Shown: positions 15,978-25,209, numbered from the stretch's first letter. The stretch: 64,000 nucleotides of DNA from JBEVJK01 sp963791325 (GCA_963791325.1 CAWBRU010000022.1:124001-188000), one strand, 5' to 3'. Made by a program: numbers and translations. Notes: generated from the sequence alone by a model not told the origin.

Positions 15978-17574
15978 ATCCGGTATGTGATCTTTGGTGC
16001 CTTTCGTCCTGCTGTTCTTCTTCGGAACGGCCTTATGGTGAGCCCATCCGGGACGTGGGGCACCGGGAGCACGAAGGTGCGGGCAGGCCGTCCAAAGACC
16101 GTGGGCTGAGAGCCCGAGCTCGTTACATGGCCGCCCCTTGCGACTTTCCCGGATGCGCTGCGAGCGCGGATCAGTAGATGTCGTGTTGCCCGCCAGCTCC
16201 CGTCCTTGACCAAGCAGGAAGGAGGACGGGCATGCGCATCATCGGACTGGATATCCATCGCACCTTCGCCGAGGCAGTGGCTTGGGAAGACGGCAGGCTG
16301 AGGCGCCTGGCTCGTGTCGACATGCGACGTGACTTGCTCGAGGCGTTCGCGGCAAGGCTGTCAGCGACTGACGTCGTGGTGATCGAGGCTACGGGCAATT
16401 CTACCTCGGCTGCGGCAGTTGTCGCGCCCTATGTGAACAAAGTGGTGATCGCCAACCCGAAGCAGGTGCGCATTATCGCCTATGCCAAGATCAAGACGGA
16501 CACGATCGATGCCGGCGTTCTTGCACAACTCTATGCCAGCGGGTTCCTGCCAGAAGTCTGGATTCCGGATGAGCCGACGCAGGCGCTACGCCGGCAGGTG
16601 ACGCGGCGCAATCAGATTGTTCGCCAGAGATCGCGCTTGAAGAATGTCATCCAGTCGATCCTCCATGGTCACTTGATCCCGTCCTGCCCGCATGCCGACC
16701 TGTGCGGCGCCAAGGGACGCTCGTGGTTGAACGAGCAGTTCGTACCCGAGGACGAGCGCCTGGCGATCGAGCGGCATCTGCGCGAGTTCGATCGGCTCGG
16801 CGAAGACCTCCAGGTCATCGAGCGTGACCTTGCCCGCTCGGCTCTTGACGATGAAGGCGTGAAGCGCTTGATGACCATTCCCGGCATCGACATGACCGTC
16901 GCGCTGGCGATGAAGGCAGCCATCGGCGACGTGTCGCGCTTCCCCGAACCGCAGAAGCTGGTGAGCTATCTGGGCCTCAATCCGAGCGTCAGGCAATCAG
17001 GACCAGGTCCCGCCTACCATGGACGGATTAGCAAACAAGGCCGCGGACATGCGCGCGGCATGCTCGTCGAGGCGGCCTGGGCGGCGGCACGGGCACCGGG
17101 ACCGTTGCGGGCCTTTTTCCTGCGGGTGCGGTCCCGGCGTGGTCAGCATGTCGCGGCCGTCGCCACCGCACGTAAGCTGGCTGTCGTAATCTGGCATCTG
17201 TTGACCAAGCAGGAGAGCTACGCCTGGGCTCGCCCTTCTCTGCATGCCAAGAAGCTGCGCGACATGGAACTCAAGGCCGGGAGCAAGGCTGCGCGCGGCC
17301 AGAAGGGTGCAGCGCATGCCTACAACATGAAGAGCCACCGAGAAGAGGAGCGGCGCTGGGTGGAGCAGGCCGAGGGTGCTTATGCCCGCTTCGTCGCGGG
17401 CTGGAACCCGCGAGGTCTGAAGAAGGCGCGCACGGATGCCGCAAGTGAGGGGCTACGATAGAGGCTGCGCGGCAGGGCTTTCACCTCAGACCCTGCTCTT
17501 CGCCACGCGGTCCTCCGTGCGCAACGTGAAAATAGCGCAGATCCATCCAAAAGGCTCTTGTCGATCACATCAGT
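15978..17574 (+). mobile_element. IS110-family element inserted in the IS481 transposase gene
   Basis: The boundaries come from the interrupted gene: removing 15978-17574 gives TPKTNGKAERF in frame on the minus strand (one base of play at either end, because both flanks offer a T). ATGTGATC at 15985-15992 and GATCACAT at 17563-17570 form a perfect 8-base inverted repeat lying 7 and 4 bases inside the ends. Subterminal repeats of this kind are known for the IS1111 subgroup. The element is 1597 bases long, has no target duplication, and carries one transposase gene plus about 250 bases of non-coding DNA on the left and about 100 on the right. Confidence 0.8.
16232..17461 (+). CDS. IS110-family transposase
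   Basis: The 409-residue enzyme is a DEDD-type recombinase. The RuvC-like N-terminal domain shows IIGLDIHR (D), VVIEATGN (E) and IKTDTIDAGVLAQL (D, D), followed by a helical region with RQVTRRNQIVRQRSRLKN. The C-terminal Tnp domain shows LMTIPGIDMTVALAM, LVSYLGLNPSVRQSG and HGRISKQGRGHARGML, containing the catalytic serine. GGAGG lies 5-6 bases before the ATG at 16232, so this start is preferred to one 18 codons upstream. Family members insert at a sequence chosen by a non-coding bridge (seek) RNA from the same element. The frame is intact, so the element may be active. Confidence 0.92.
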   Translation: MRIIGLDIHRTFAEAVAWEDGRLRRLARVDMRRDLLEAFAARLSATDVVVIEATGNSTSAAAVVAPYVNKVVIANPKQVRIIAYAKIKTDTIDAGVLAQLYASGFLPEVWIPDEPTQALRRQVTRRNQIVRQRSRLKNVIQSILHGHLIPSCPHADLCGAKGRSWLNEQFVPEDERLAIERHLREFDRLGEDLQVIERDLARSALDDEGVKRLMTIPGIDMTVALAMKAAIGDVSRFPEPQKLVSYLGLNPSVRQSGPGPAYHGRISKQGRGHARGMLVEAAWAAARAPGPLRAFFLRVRSRRGQHVAAVATARKLAVVIWHLLTKQESYAWARPSLHAKKLRDMELKAGSKAARGQKGAAHAYNMKSHREEERRWVEQAEGAYARFVAGWNPRGLKKARTDAASEGLR

Positions 17575-18429
17575 TGTCTTGGGCGTGTAGGGCCTTGTCC
17601 GGATGTGTTTGAGGCCGAGGATTTTGCAGGCGGCGCGGAAGGCGCGGCTTTTATAGCAGCCGCCTTATCGGTCATGACCCGTGAGATGGTAACGCCGAGG
17701 CTGGCATAGGTGGCGATGGCCGCCTCGAGGAAGGCGACCGCGCATTCCTTGGTTTCGCTCGTCATCCTGGCTGAAGGCGATGCGCGAGGCATCGTCGATG
17801 GCGACGTGGACGAACTCCCGTCCAGCGCCGCCCTTGGCAGCCGAGCGCGGTGCTTTGCCCCGCGCGTTTGCCGGTGATGCGGCCGCCGACGTGCTCGAAC
17901 TTGCCGAGCTTCTTGATGTCGAGGTGGATCAATTCGCCGGGATGAGCCCGCTCGTAGCGGACCACCGGGCAGGCCGGCTCGATGTCCTTGAGCCGCGACA
18001 GCCCGGCGCGCTCGAGCACCCGGTTGACGGTGGCCGGCGAAACGCCGACCTGACGGGCAATATGACTGCCGGTGAAGCGCTGCCGCCGGAGCGCAACGAT
18101 CTGTTCGACAATAGCGGGGCGGTGGCGTGGGGAATGGAGAACGGCCGCGACGAACGGTCGACCATTCCCGCTCGACAGGCAGCCTTGTAGCGCTCGACCC
18201 AGCGCGCCACGATTCTTGCCGATACGCCATAGACCCGCGCCGCATCGGCTTGCGAAAGACTTCCTTCGATCACCGAAAGCGCCATCTCCTCTCGACTTGA
18301 GCGTGTCAGACGGGCATTCTTGTGGATGTTCATTCGGACCCCTCCCGGGGATGCTGAAGCTTGGTAACTCCAGTCTCCTCGGTTGGCCCGGATGAAGCCA
18401 CTGAAAGCTCACATCTAGACCGAAACACC

Positions 18430-18516
18430 GTTTCTTTGAATCGGTGCCCCCGCTCAAAGCTTTGTTTTGCGTAATTCCGGACGGACAACCGTTCCCGCTT
18501 TTCCTGGAATTGCTCT
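18430..18516. repeat. Dispersed palindromic repeat, copy 1
   Basis: This stretch shares a long similarity with 49140-49226, including TTTGTTTT..CGTAATTCCGG, GGACGGA.AACCGTT and TTTTC.TGGAATTGC. The inner part folds back on itself (GTAATTCC with GGAATTGC). It lies between the IS481 remnant and the end of the ABC ATPase gene. I recall repeats of this type in intergenic DNA of Mesorhizobium and relatives. Confidence 0.65.
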
Positions 18517-18576
18517 GAGGCGTCATGCCGCGAAAGTGTCGGCGACGAGAAAAATGATGCCCGCCGGGCCGTCTGG

Positions 18577-19650
18577 TCACGCCGAGTGCCAGGCCGAGCC
18601 CTCTGAAGTGAAAAGATGCAGTGCGCCGGTGTCGAACTTCAGCCGGATCGTGGCGCCCGGCTCGACGCTTGAAAGGCCTCGATCCTGCGCGACGATCTGC
18701 GACCCATCCGCCAGTCTCGCATGGACAAGCGTCCGCTCGCCAAGTCGCTCGACGACGTTCGCGGTCGCCGATAGCTCACCTCCTTCCGCGACAACGGTCA
18801 GCAACTCCGGCCGTATGCCGAGTTCGTGCCAATCGAGGTCGAGCGGAGGACCGGCGATCTCGACGAGCGACCCGTCGCTCAGGCGGGCGTTGAGGCGATC
18901 GCCGGCGCCCGAGACGGTGATCGGGAGAATGTTCATCGCCGGCGATCCGACGAAGGTTGCAACGAAGCGCGTTGCGGGTCGCTGGTAGACCTCCATCGGA
19001 TGTCCGACCTGCTCTATCCGGCAATTGTTCAGAACCACGATACGGTCGGCCAACGTCATAGCCTCGACCTGATCATGGGTGACGTAGACCATGGTCGACT
19101 TCAGGCGCTGATGCAGTTCCGCAAGCTCTACCCTCGTCCGGGCACGAAGGGCGGCATCAAGATTGGAGAGCGGTTCGTCGAAGAGAAACGCCTTGGGCTC
19201 CTTCACGATCGCGCGCCCGATGGCGACGCGCTGACGCTGTCCGCCGGAAAGCTGCGACGGTCGTCGATCCAGCAACTTTTCCATTTCCAGCATGCGCGCC
19301 GCCTCGGCGATGCGCTGGCGAATGACTTCAGGCGCGACGCTGATATTGCGCAAGCCGAACGCCATGTTCTCGGCCACGGTCATGTGCGGGTAGAGCGCGT
19401 AGTTCTGGAAAACCATTGCAACGTTGCGGCGCCCCGGTGCCAGGTTCTCGGAGCGGACACCATCAATTGTCAGCGTGCCCTGGTCGATGCTTTCCAGGCC
19501 GGCGATCATCCTGAGCAGTGTCGTCTTTCCCGATCCGGACGGGCCGAGGAACACGACCAGCTCGCCGGACTTGATGTCCAGACTCACATCGCGGATCACG
19601 TCGACGGTACCGAAACGCTTCGACACGCCCGAAAGCGCGATTCCTGTCAT
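18577..19650 (-). CDS. Orphan MalK/UgpC-type ABC transporter ATPase
   Basis: The 357-residue protein is the ATP-binding subunit of a carbohydrate-type importer. It shows Walker A GPSGSGKTT, the Q-loop FQNYALYPHMTVAEN, signature LSGGQRQRVAIGRA, Walker B KAFLFDEPLSNLD and the switch VYVTHDQVEAMTL. The last 110 residues form the OB-fold regulatory domain of the MalK group (VGSPAMNILP, LGIRPELL). No binding protein or permease is adjacent; downstream lie the repeat and the IS481 remnant. It may have lost its partner genes or may energise permeases encoded elsewhere. Confidence 0.9.
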   Translation of the reverse strand: MTGIALSGVSKRFGTVDVIRDVSLDIKSGELVVFLGPSGSGKTTLLRMIAGLESIDQGTLTIDGVRSENLAPGRRNVAMVFQNYALYPHMTVAENMAFGLRNISVAPEVIRQRIAEAARMLEMEKLLDRRPSQLSGGQRQRVAIGRAIVKEPKAFLFDEPLSNLDAALRARTRVELAELHQRLKSTMVYVTHDQVEAMTLADRIVVLNNCRIEQVGHPMEVYQRPATRFVATFVGSPAMNILPITVSGAGDRLNARLSDGSLVEIAGPPLDLDWHELGIRPELLTVVAEGGELSATANVVERLGERTLVHARLADGSQIVAQDRGLSSVEPGATIRLKFDTGALHLFTSEGSAWHSA

Positions 19651-19838
19651 CGATGCCTACCCAACTTCGTTTCCTCCATCTTTTCGGATAGATATCCGTT
19701 GTCAAGAAGCATGCCCGTCACGTTCAAGTTCCGGCTATCTGAGGAAACACGCCAAGCGACGCGCTGCTATCGGCCATTGCCGAGAGGCCGATCCGAAGCC
19801 TGGTCTGGGAGCGCCGTTGTTGAGCTGCCGGTCAGCTA

Positions 19839-20360
19839 CTATGAACGTGTACGCAGCCGCCCTTCATAATCACGCTTACCAATCGGAACGCCCCGCATCC
19901 GCAGGATGTCGTAGGCCGTGACCACGTGGAAGCAGAAGTTGGGCATCGAGAACGAAAGAATGAACGTCTCAGACGTAAAGGCGAGTTTGCGAGGACCGAT
20001 GTGAAGGTCCAAATGCCTGCCCGCCCAGCCATTTACCTCATGGGGCTCAAATGCCTCCGGCGCCCTTTGCGCCTTCTCCATCATCCCCTGCAAATCGCCG
20101 AATGGAACCGGCCCCACAAGTGCGGGCGGAGTGAATGCGCCCGTTCGCGCAGCCTCAAGCCCCCACACGGCATGATGCCATGCTGCCTCGATCTGGAAAT
20201 GAAAGGGGGCCATGTCATCAATTAAGCGAACTTCCACAAAGTCGTCAGGGTCCTGGCCCGTTTTCGCGCAATGCTCGCTTGCGCGATCAAGGACACCCGA
20301 CAGAGCATTCACGGTGTGCAAGAAGGTGGGCACGCTGAGATCATAGAGTGCAATCGACAT
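19839..20360 (-). CDS. DUF1993 family protein
   Basis: A 173-residue soluble protein recognisable as DUF1993, a helical-bundle family related to the DinB-like fold: it opens SIALYDLSVPTFLHTVNALSGVLDRA, then has VEVRLIDDMAPFHFQI and closes with FSMPNFCFHVVTAYDILRMRGVPIGKRDY. Its length is normal for the family. The function is unknown; an enzymatic or metal-binding role has been suggested from fold similarity. It stands alone between the orphan ATPase and the dehydratase operon. Confidence 0.85.
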   Translation of the reverse strand: MSIALYDLSVPTFLHTVNALSGVLDRASEHCAKTGQDPDDFVEVRLIDDMAPFHFQIEAAWHHAVWGLEAARTGAFTPPALVGPVPFGDLQGMMEKAQRAPEAFEPHEVNGWAGRHLDLHIGPRKLAFTSETFILSFSMPNFCFHVVTAYDILRMRGVPIGKRDYEGRLRTRS

Positions 20361-20613
20361 TGATGACGCTCTCTTCGGGCGGTTTTTTTGCGAATCTGCG
20401 CTTGGGCAGCGAGCCGGACTGGGCCAACCTCCGCAATGGCGTCGGCAGCCGAACGGCGGCTTTCAAATGACGGCGAAGTCTGATCGATGCGATGCATAAA
20501 CCTGGATGACCTGACCCACTCCGAATGGCCTTGCTGCGCAAGCAGCGGCGATACCCGACGCCGATTTGCCTGATGCGGTTTCACTGCCGCAGGGTCGGGA
20601 ACGAAGAATGGGT

Positions 20614-21813
20614 TTAGTCGAAGAAGCCCTCATCTTCTTCCCTGAGATACTTCCTGGCTGCTTCGGGGTCGATATCGAGGCCTAGCCCAGGCGCTTCCAG
20701 CAGATCCACCATGCTGTCCTTCACGATCTGCCGCGGCAGGCCGACGACGAGGTCTTCCCACCAGGGATCGGAGGCACTCGGATATTCGAAGGCGATGTAG
20801 TTGGCAGGCAAGGTTGCGCAGACATTGATCAGCGCACCGAGGCCGAGCAGGCCGTTGGCAGTGCCGTGCGGCGCCATCAGGATCGAGTGCATGTATGCAT
20901 GCTCCGCCACCCATTTGAGCTCGGCAATGCCCCCAATATCGGCAGGATCAGGTCCGATGATGCGCACCGCCTGCGTCTCGATCAGCTCCTTGAAATTATG
21001 TCTCAGGTAAATCTGCTCGCCGGTATGGATCGGCGTCGAGGTGGAGGTGGTCAGCTCACGATAGGCTTGCGGATTCACCCACGGTACATAGTCGCCGGTC
21101 AGCATATCCTCGAGCCACATCAAATTGTATTTCTCGACGGCGCGAGCGAACTTGATCGCATCGGGCAGCATCCAGCCGGGGCCGCAGTCGAGGGCCAGAC
21201 TGACCTTGTCGCCAAGCACTTCTTTCATAGCGATCACGCAGTCGAGCATGTGATTGAAGCCATGCTCGCTGATCAAGCCCTGATCCATGGCGCCGTGATA
21301 GCCGGCCTTCTTCTGTGTAAGGCCGTAGTGGAAGCCTTCGATGGTGTCTTTCATGTTCGAGTGAAACGAAATTCCTTGCTTGATCATGAAGAAGTTCTGC
21401 GGCTGCTCCATCATCCATTTGACATCTGCGGCGTAGTCCTCCGGCCGGTCGCGCGTGCGTTTCCGGCGGATCGATCCGTTGTAAACCCGCACCTTGTCGC
21501 GCACCTTGCCGCCGAGCAGTTTGTAAACCGGCACGCCCGCGGCCTTGCCGGCAATGTCCCACAGCGCATGTTCGATCGCGCTTACCGCTGCGCCATAGGG
21601 CTTGAACGAGCCGCGTTGGCGGATCTTCAGCATCACCCGCTCGACGTCGGTCGGGTCCTCGCCGATCAGCGCCTCGCGGAAATGCAGCACCCAGGGCCTG
21701 AGGTAGCTCTTGGTGAACTCAACTTCGCCAAGGCCGTAAAGGCCCTCGTCGGTCAGGATGCGGACAATCGGATGCTTGCCGATGACCGCACAGCGCAGGT
21801 CGGTGATCTTCAT
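20614..21813 (-). CDS. Enolase-superfamily acid-sugar dehydratase (third gene of operon)
   Basis: The 399-residue protein has the mandelate racemase/muconate lactonizing enzyme fold. The N-terminal capping domain ends with HALWDIAGKAAGVPVYKLLGG. In the barrel, metal ligands are Asp209 (LALDCGPGW), Glu235 (MWLEDML) and Glu266 (HTGEQIY); the base pair would be Lys145 region (FFMIKQG) and His316 (MAPHGTANG). This pattern fits dehydratases acting on aldonate or uronate sugars of the D-galactonate or mannonate type. The ATG at 21813 is 16 bases after the stop of the preceding gene, giving one operon with two more superfamily members and the GntR regulator. The exact substrate cannot be told. Confidence 0.85.
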   Translation of the reverse strand: MKITDLRCAVIGKHPIVRILTDEGLYGLGEVEFTKSYLRPWVLHFREALIGEDPTDVERVMLKIRQRGSFKPYGAAVSAIEHALWDIAGKAAGVPVYKLLGGKVRDKVRVYNGSIRRKRTRDRPEDYAADVKWMMEQPQNFFMIKQGISFHSNMKDTIEGFHYGLTQKKAGYHGAMDQGLISEHGFNHMLDCVIAMKEVLGDKVSLALDCGPGWMLPDAIKFARAVEKYNLMWLEDMLTGDYVPWVNPQAYRELTTSTSTPIHTGEQIYLRHNFKELIETQAVRIIGPDPADIGGIAELKWVAEHAYMHSILMAPHGTANGLLGLGALINVCATLPANYIAFEYPSASDPWWEDLVVGLPRQIVKDSMVDLLEAPGLGLDIDPEAARKYLREEDEGFFD

Positions 21814-21829
21814 CTTCGTTCTCGTTGCC

Positions 21830-23191
21830 TCAGCTCCAGGTGCGATCCCAGGAATACTCGTTGTCCCAGCGATCCGTGGGCTGCCAGATGCCGGTGACAC
21901 CCGGCTGCAGATGCTGCGAGATGACTTCGTCGAGGACGTCGTCAATCCCCAGGCCCGGCTTGTCCGGAACAGTGATGAAGCCGTCCACGACAAGCGGCTT
22001 GGGAAGGCCCGTGACGATGTCGTCCCACCAGTCGACATCGGCGGAGTGGTATTCGAGCGCGATGAAGTTTTCGGTCGCGATCGCAACATGTGCCGCAGCC
22101 ATTGCGGCGATCGGGCTCTCGGCCATGTGGATCGCCATGGCAACGCCGTGATCCTGCGCCATGTCGCCGATCTTCTTGGTCTCGAGGATGCCCCCGCTGG
22201 TGAGCAGATCCGGGTGGACAACGGAAAGACCGCCGCTCTTGAGCAGGGGCTCGAAGGCTTCCTTGAGGTAGATGTCCTCGCCGGTGCAGATCGGCACCGT
22301 GGTGGCCTCCTGCAGCCGTCGGTACTGTTCTGTGTGCTGCCATGGGATCACATCCTCGAGCCAGGCTGGCACGTATTTTTCAATTCGCCTGGCGAGGCGA
22401 ATGCCGTTCTGCAGCGCGATGTGGCCGACATGGTCGATGGCAAGCGGGATCTCGTATCCGATCACCGCGCGAACCTCGTGGATATACTGCTCGAGCAGGT
22501 CGATGCCTTTCTCGGTGAAATGCAGGCCCGTGAACGGGTGCTGCACGTTCTGGGCATCGTAGGCGAGATTGCGAGCCTTGCGCTCCTCGAGCGTGCCGCC
22601 GCGGCCGCGCGGGTCGGCGTGAAACCCGTCGAGCGCGCCGGCGGGTGCGACCACGGCGCCCGGGACATGGGCGATCTGCATCAAGCCCAGATCCATCTTC
22701 AGGAAGGTGAACCCGCGGTCCATGCGCTCCTTGAGACGCTTGCCGGTTTCGGTGCCGCTCGGCTTCTCTGCATCGGTATCGCAATAGACGCGCACCTTGT
22801 CGCGAAACTTGCCGCCCAGCATCTGGTAGATGGGGACGCCATAGGCTTTCCCGGCAAGATCCCACAATGCGATTTCGACCGCCGAGACGCCGCCGCCTTG
22901 TCGACCGTGCCCGCCGAACTGCTTGATGCGGCGGAACAGGCGATCGACATCGCAAGGGTTCTCGCCAAGCAGCCGGCTTTTCAGCATCAGCGCATAGCTG
23001 GCGCTGGCGCCGTCGCGTACCTCGCCAAGCCCGATAATCCCTTGGTTGGTGTAAATCTTGAGAAGCGCTGAGGTGAATGGCGCGCCGACGATCTCCGCCA
23101 CCCGCATGTCGGTGATGCGAAGATCGGACGGCTTCGAGTTGGTGTTCACCCGATTGGGGACCTCGTCCGCTCCACCCGTCTTCGGCATCAC
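21830..23191 (-). CDS. Enolase-superfamily acid-sugar dehydratase (second gene of operon)
   Basis: A 453-residue member of the mandelate racemase group. The capping domain contains IIGLGEVRDG and EIALWDLAGKAYGVPIYQMLGG. Barrel residues are Lys165 and Asp167 in FLKMDLG, metal ligands Asp253 (LAIDHVG), Glu279 (WLEDVIPW) and Glu305 (CTGEDIY), and a likely catalytic His355 (IHMAES). The pattern with WLEDVIPW and a long loop (residues about 175-225) differs from well-known dehydratases, so the substrate is open. It lies 58 bases after the first dehydratase and 16 before the third, all on the minus strand. The first 20 residues lack similarity, so the true start may be a little downstream. Confidence 0.85.
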   Translation of the reverse strand: MMPKTGGADEVPNRVNTNSKPSDLRITDMRVAEIVGAPFTSALLKIYTNQGIIGLGEVRDGASASYALMLKSRLLGENPCDVDRLFRRIKQFGGHGRQGGGVSAVEIALWDLAGKAYGVPIYQMLGGKFRDKVRVYCDTDAEKPSGTETGKRLKERMDRGFTFLKMDLGLMQIAHVPGAVVAPAGALDGFHADPRGRGGTLEERKARNLAYDAQNVQHPFTGLHFTEKGIDLLEQYIHEVRAVIGYEIPLAIDHVGHIALQNGIRLARRIEKYVPAWLEDVIPWQHTEQYRRLQEATTVPICTGEDIYLKEAFEPLLKSGGLSVVHPDLLTSGGILETKKIGDMAQDHGVAMAIHMAESPIAAMAAAHVAIATENFIALEYHSADVDWWDDIVTGLPKPLVVDGFITVPDKPGLGIDDVLDEVISQHLQPGVTGIWQPTDRWDNEYSWDRTWS

Positions 23192-23249
23192 TCAACCTCG
23201 ATCTGGTCGGCGGGCTCATCGCCTGCCGGCGGGCCGGCATGGACCCTTG

Positions 23250-24416
23250 CTAGCTCAGCTCAATCTCATGGGCCTGAAGGTAGTCGCGGTTCATCTCGAC
23301 CCCGAGGCCGGGCTTCGACGTCAGCTTCAGGCTGCCGTTCGAGACATCGAGGGGATTGTCGATGAGATGATCGTATTTGCCCAGGTTCCATTCCGAGGTT
23401 TCGAGTTTGTAGAAGTTGGGAACGGTCATCATCACCTGTGCTCCCGCAACCACGTTGATGGGTCCGGCGGCGTCATGCGGCGAGACCGGGATGTAGTAGG
23501 CTTCGCACAGGGCGGAAATCTTCTTGAGTTCGGTAATGCCGCCGGTCCAGGTGACGTCAGGCATGATGTAGTCAGCGAGCTTGTTTTCGAGCACCGGCAC
23601 GAAATCCCACTTCGTGTGGCCGCGCTCGCCCCACGAGATCGGGGCACTGACTTTGTCACGCACCTGCTTTAGTGCGTTCAGGCTTTCGGGTGGACAGGGC
23701 TCCTCAAACCAGTCGATCCGGCCGGCTTCCTCGAGGCTCCGACAGAGGCGAATGGCCGTCGGAACGTCGAAGCGGCCATGCGCATCGATGAGGATATCGA
23801 CATCCGGGCCTACCGTTTCGCGGATCAGGGCCGTGAGTTCGGCCGCTTGGCGCTCGTCCTTGCGGGTCATGCTGCCATCGAGGTAGCCGTCCCGCTGTTC
23901 GCGCGGCAGGCCCTCGGCAGTGCGGCCCTGATGCGGGAAGGGATCAAATTTGAGTGCGGTATGCCCGGACTCGACGATGTCCAGAATCTCGCGGATCACA
24001 GCCTTCTTGCTGGTAAATTTGGCCTGGTTGGGATGGGTGTAGAGGGCGATTTCATCGCGTACCGGCCCGCCGAGCAGTTCGTAGATCGGCTTGCCCAAGA
24101 CTTTGCCGCGAATGTCCCAGAGCGCGATATCTATGGCGCTCACGCATTCGACGGCGGCGCCGCGGCTGCCCATGTAGGTGAAGCTGCGGAAAATCTTGTG
24201 CCAGAGATGCTCGATACGCGCGGGATTCTCGCCGGTCACGGCGACACCGATCTGCCGCAGGATCGTGGCGAGGGCGCGGTTGGCGAGCCGTGTCGTGGTG
24301 GTGATCTCTCCCCAGCCGCTCACTCCCTCGTCGGTCGTCACTTCGACGAACAGGTACTCTCCCCAGTAAGAAGCATCGGACTTGATCAGCCACGGCCGAA
24401 TGCTCGTGATTTTCAT
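23250..24416 (-). CDS. Enolase-superfamily dehydratase, galactonate-dehydratase-like
   Basis: A 388-residue member of the mandelate racemase subgroup resembling D-galactonate dehydratase. It shows WGEITT, IDIALWDIRGKVLGKPIYELLGG, LKFDPF (Lys156 region), metal ligands Asp211 (LIDAHGRFD), Glu238 or 239 (WFEEPCPPE) and Glu264 (ISWGERG), and the catalytic His314 in VSPHDAAGP. The reaction expected is loss of water from an aldonic or uronic acid to give a 2-keto-3-deoxy acid. The ATG at 24416 starts with MKITSIRPWL, a typical beginning. It is the first enzyme gene after gntR, about 50 bases downstream. Confidence 0.87.
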   Translation of the reverse strand: MKITSIRPWLIKSDASYWGEYLFVEVTTDEGVSGWGEITTTTRLANRALATILRQIGVAVTGENPARIEHLWHKIFRSFTYMGSRGAAVECVSAIDIALWDIRGKVLGKPIYELLGGPVRDEIALYTHPNQAKFTSKKAVIREILDIVESGHTALKFDPFPHQGRTAEGLPREQRDGYLDGSMTRKDERQAAELTALIRETVGPDVDILIDAHGRFDVPTAIRLCRSLEEAGRIDWFEEPCPPESLNALKQVRDKVSAPISWGERGHTKWDFVPVLENKLADYIMPDVTWTGGITELKKISALCEAYYIPVSPHDAAGPINVVAGAQVMMTVPNFYKLETSEWNLGKYDHLIDNPLDVSNGSLKLTSKPGLGVEMNRDYLQAHEIELS

Positions 24417-24465
24417 CTCAACTACCTTTGTCTGCAGCGGTCGGGATAACGATGTTTTAGATTGG

Positions 24466-25209
24466 CTATCCGGCCCAGGCTGCGTTGCGCGCGCGCATCT
24501 GTTCGAGGACATGCCGGCCGGAACCCTCGACATGGCGCGAAATGAGTTCGGCTGCCTCGTCGGCATTGCCCGCCTTTACGTAGGCGATGAGTTCGCGGTG
24601 CTCGCGAATGATCGCGGCACGACGAGCCAGCGTGAAATTGAAACGCCGGCTCACCGCTCGCAGCACTTCGCGATGCTTCCACCAAAGCTCGGCTGCATGG
24701 CGGTTGTAGTGCCGCTGGTACATCACGGTGTGGAAAGCGGTATCCAATTCGCTGTGCCTGAATATGTCAGCGAAGTTGTTCTCTTCGATCAGACCTTGGA
24801 GACGTTCGAGTTCTGTGATGTCCTCGTCGGTAGCCATATTCACAAACCATCGAGTGAGGGCTGGCTCAATCAGAACACCGATCTCGTAGATATCCCGAAC
24901 GAAATCCTGATCTATGGGCCTGACGCGCGCCCCACGGTTGGGAACGAAAGTGACAAAGCCTTCCCCGCGCAACAGCTGCAGAGCTTCGCGCACGGGGTTG
25001 GTCGAGGTGCCGTGACGCCGGGCGAGATCGGTCACCACAAGCCGCTCGTTGGCGGCGAGCCGCCCCTCGATGATGTCTTCCCTGATCTGTTCATAAAGCG
25101 AGGCGCCCTCGCTGGAGGCTCCGATGGGGTCAATGCCGGCGGGGGGCTCGGCTCTAAAATCGCTTGTTTCGGCCAAGGCCGGCTCCCCTCCACTAATACA
25201 CATTTTCAT
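24466..25209 (-). CDS. GntR-family regulator (FCD/FadR type)
   Basis: The 247-residue regulator has a winged helix in residues about 30-100 (LYEQIREDIIEGRLAANERL, DLARRHGTSTNPVREALQLL, EGFVTFVPNRGARV) and a helical FCD ligand domain with metal-binding residues in HSELDTAFHTVMYQ and EHRELIAYVKAGN. It starts the minus-strand dehydratase operon and faces the ABC importer operon across 178 bases, so it most likely represses both until an acid sugar or its breakdown product binds. Start is the ATG at 25209 or a second one at 25203. Confidence 0.88.
   Translation of the reverse strand: MKMCISGGEPALAETSDFRAEPPAGIDPIGASSEGASLYEQIREDIIEGRLAANERLVVTDLARRHGTSTNPVREALQLLRGEGFVTFVPNRGARVRPIDQDFVRDIYEIGVLIEPALTRWFVNMATDEDITELERLQGLIEENNFADIFRHSELDTAFHTVMYQRHYNRHAAELWWKHREVLRAVSRRFNFTLARRAAIIREHRELIAYVKAGNADEAAELISRHVEGSGRHVLEQMRARNAAWAG

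Larger units (their letters stand above)
15804..18333 (-). pseudogene. IS481-family transposase, decayed and split by an IS110 element
   Basis: The N-terminal part lies at about 17575-18333: an ATG at 18333, a helix-turn-helix (LSQADAARVYGVSARIVARWVERYKA), a second one (FTGSHIARQVGVSPATVNRVL) and the DDE core (ELIHLDIKKLGKFEHVGGRITG, EFVHVAIDDASRIAF, YASLGVTISRVMTD). It breaks off in TPKT at 17575. The C-terminal part lies at 15804-15977 and begins NGKAERFTQTALSEWAYA..RAAELPRWLYRYNWHR. Joining the two restores TPKTNGKAERF, normal for the family. The N-terminal part also has at least three frameshifts (near 18130, 17820 and 17770) and the catalytic TDNG became TDKA, so it was dead apart from the insertion. 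Confidence 0.85.

Noticed and set aside
15978..17574. Target-site duplication around the IS110 element
   Set aside because: Only a single T is shared by both flanks; the restored reading frame fits insertion without duplication, as known for this family.
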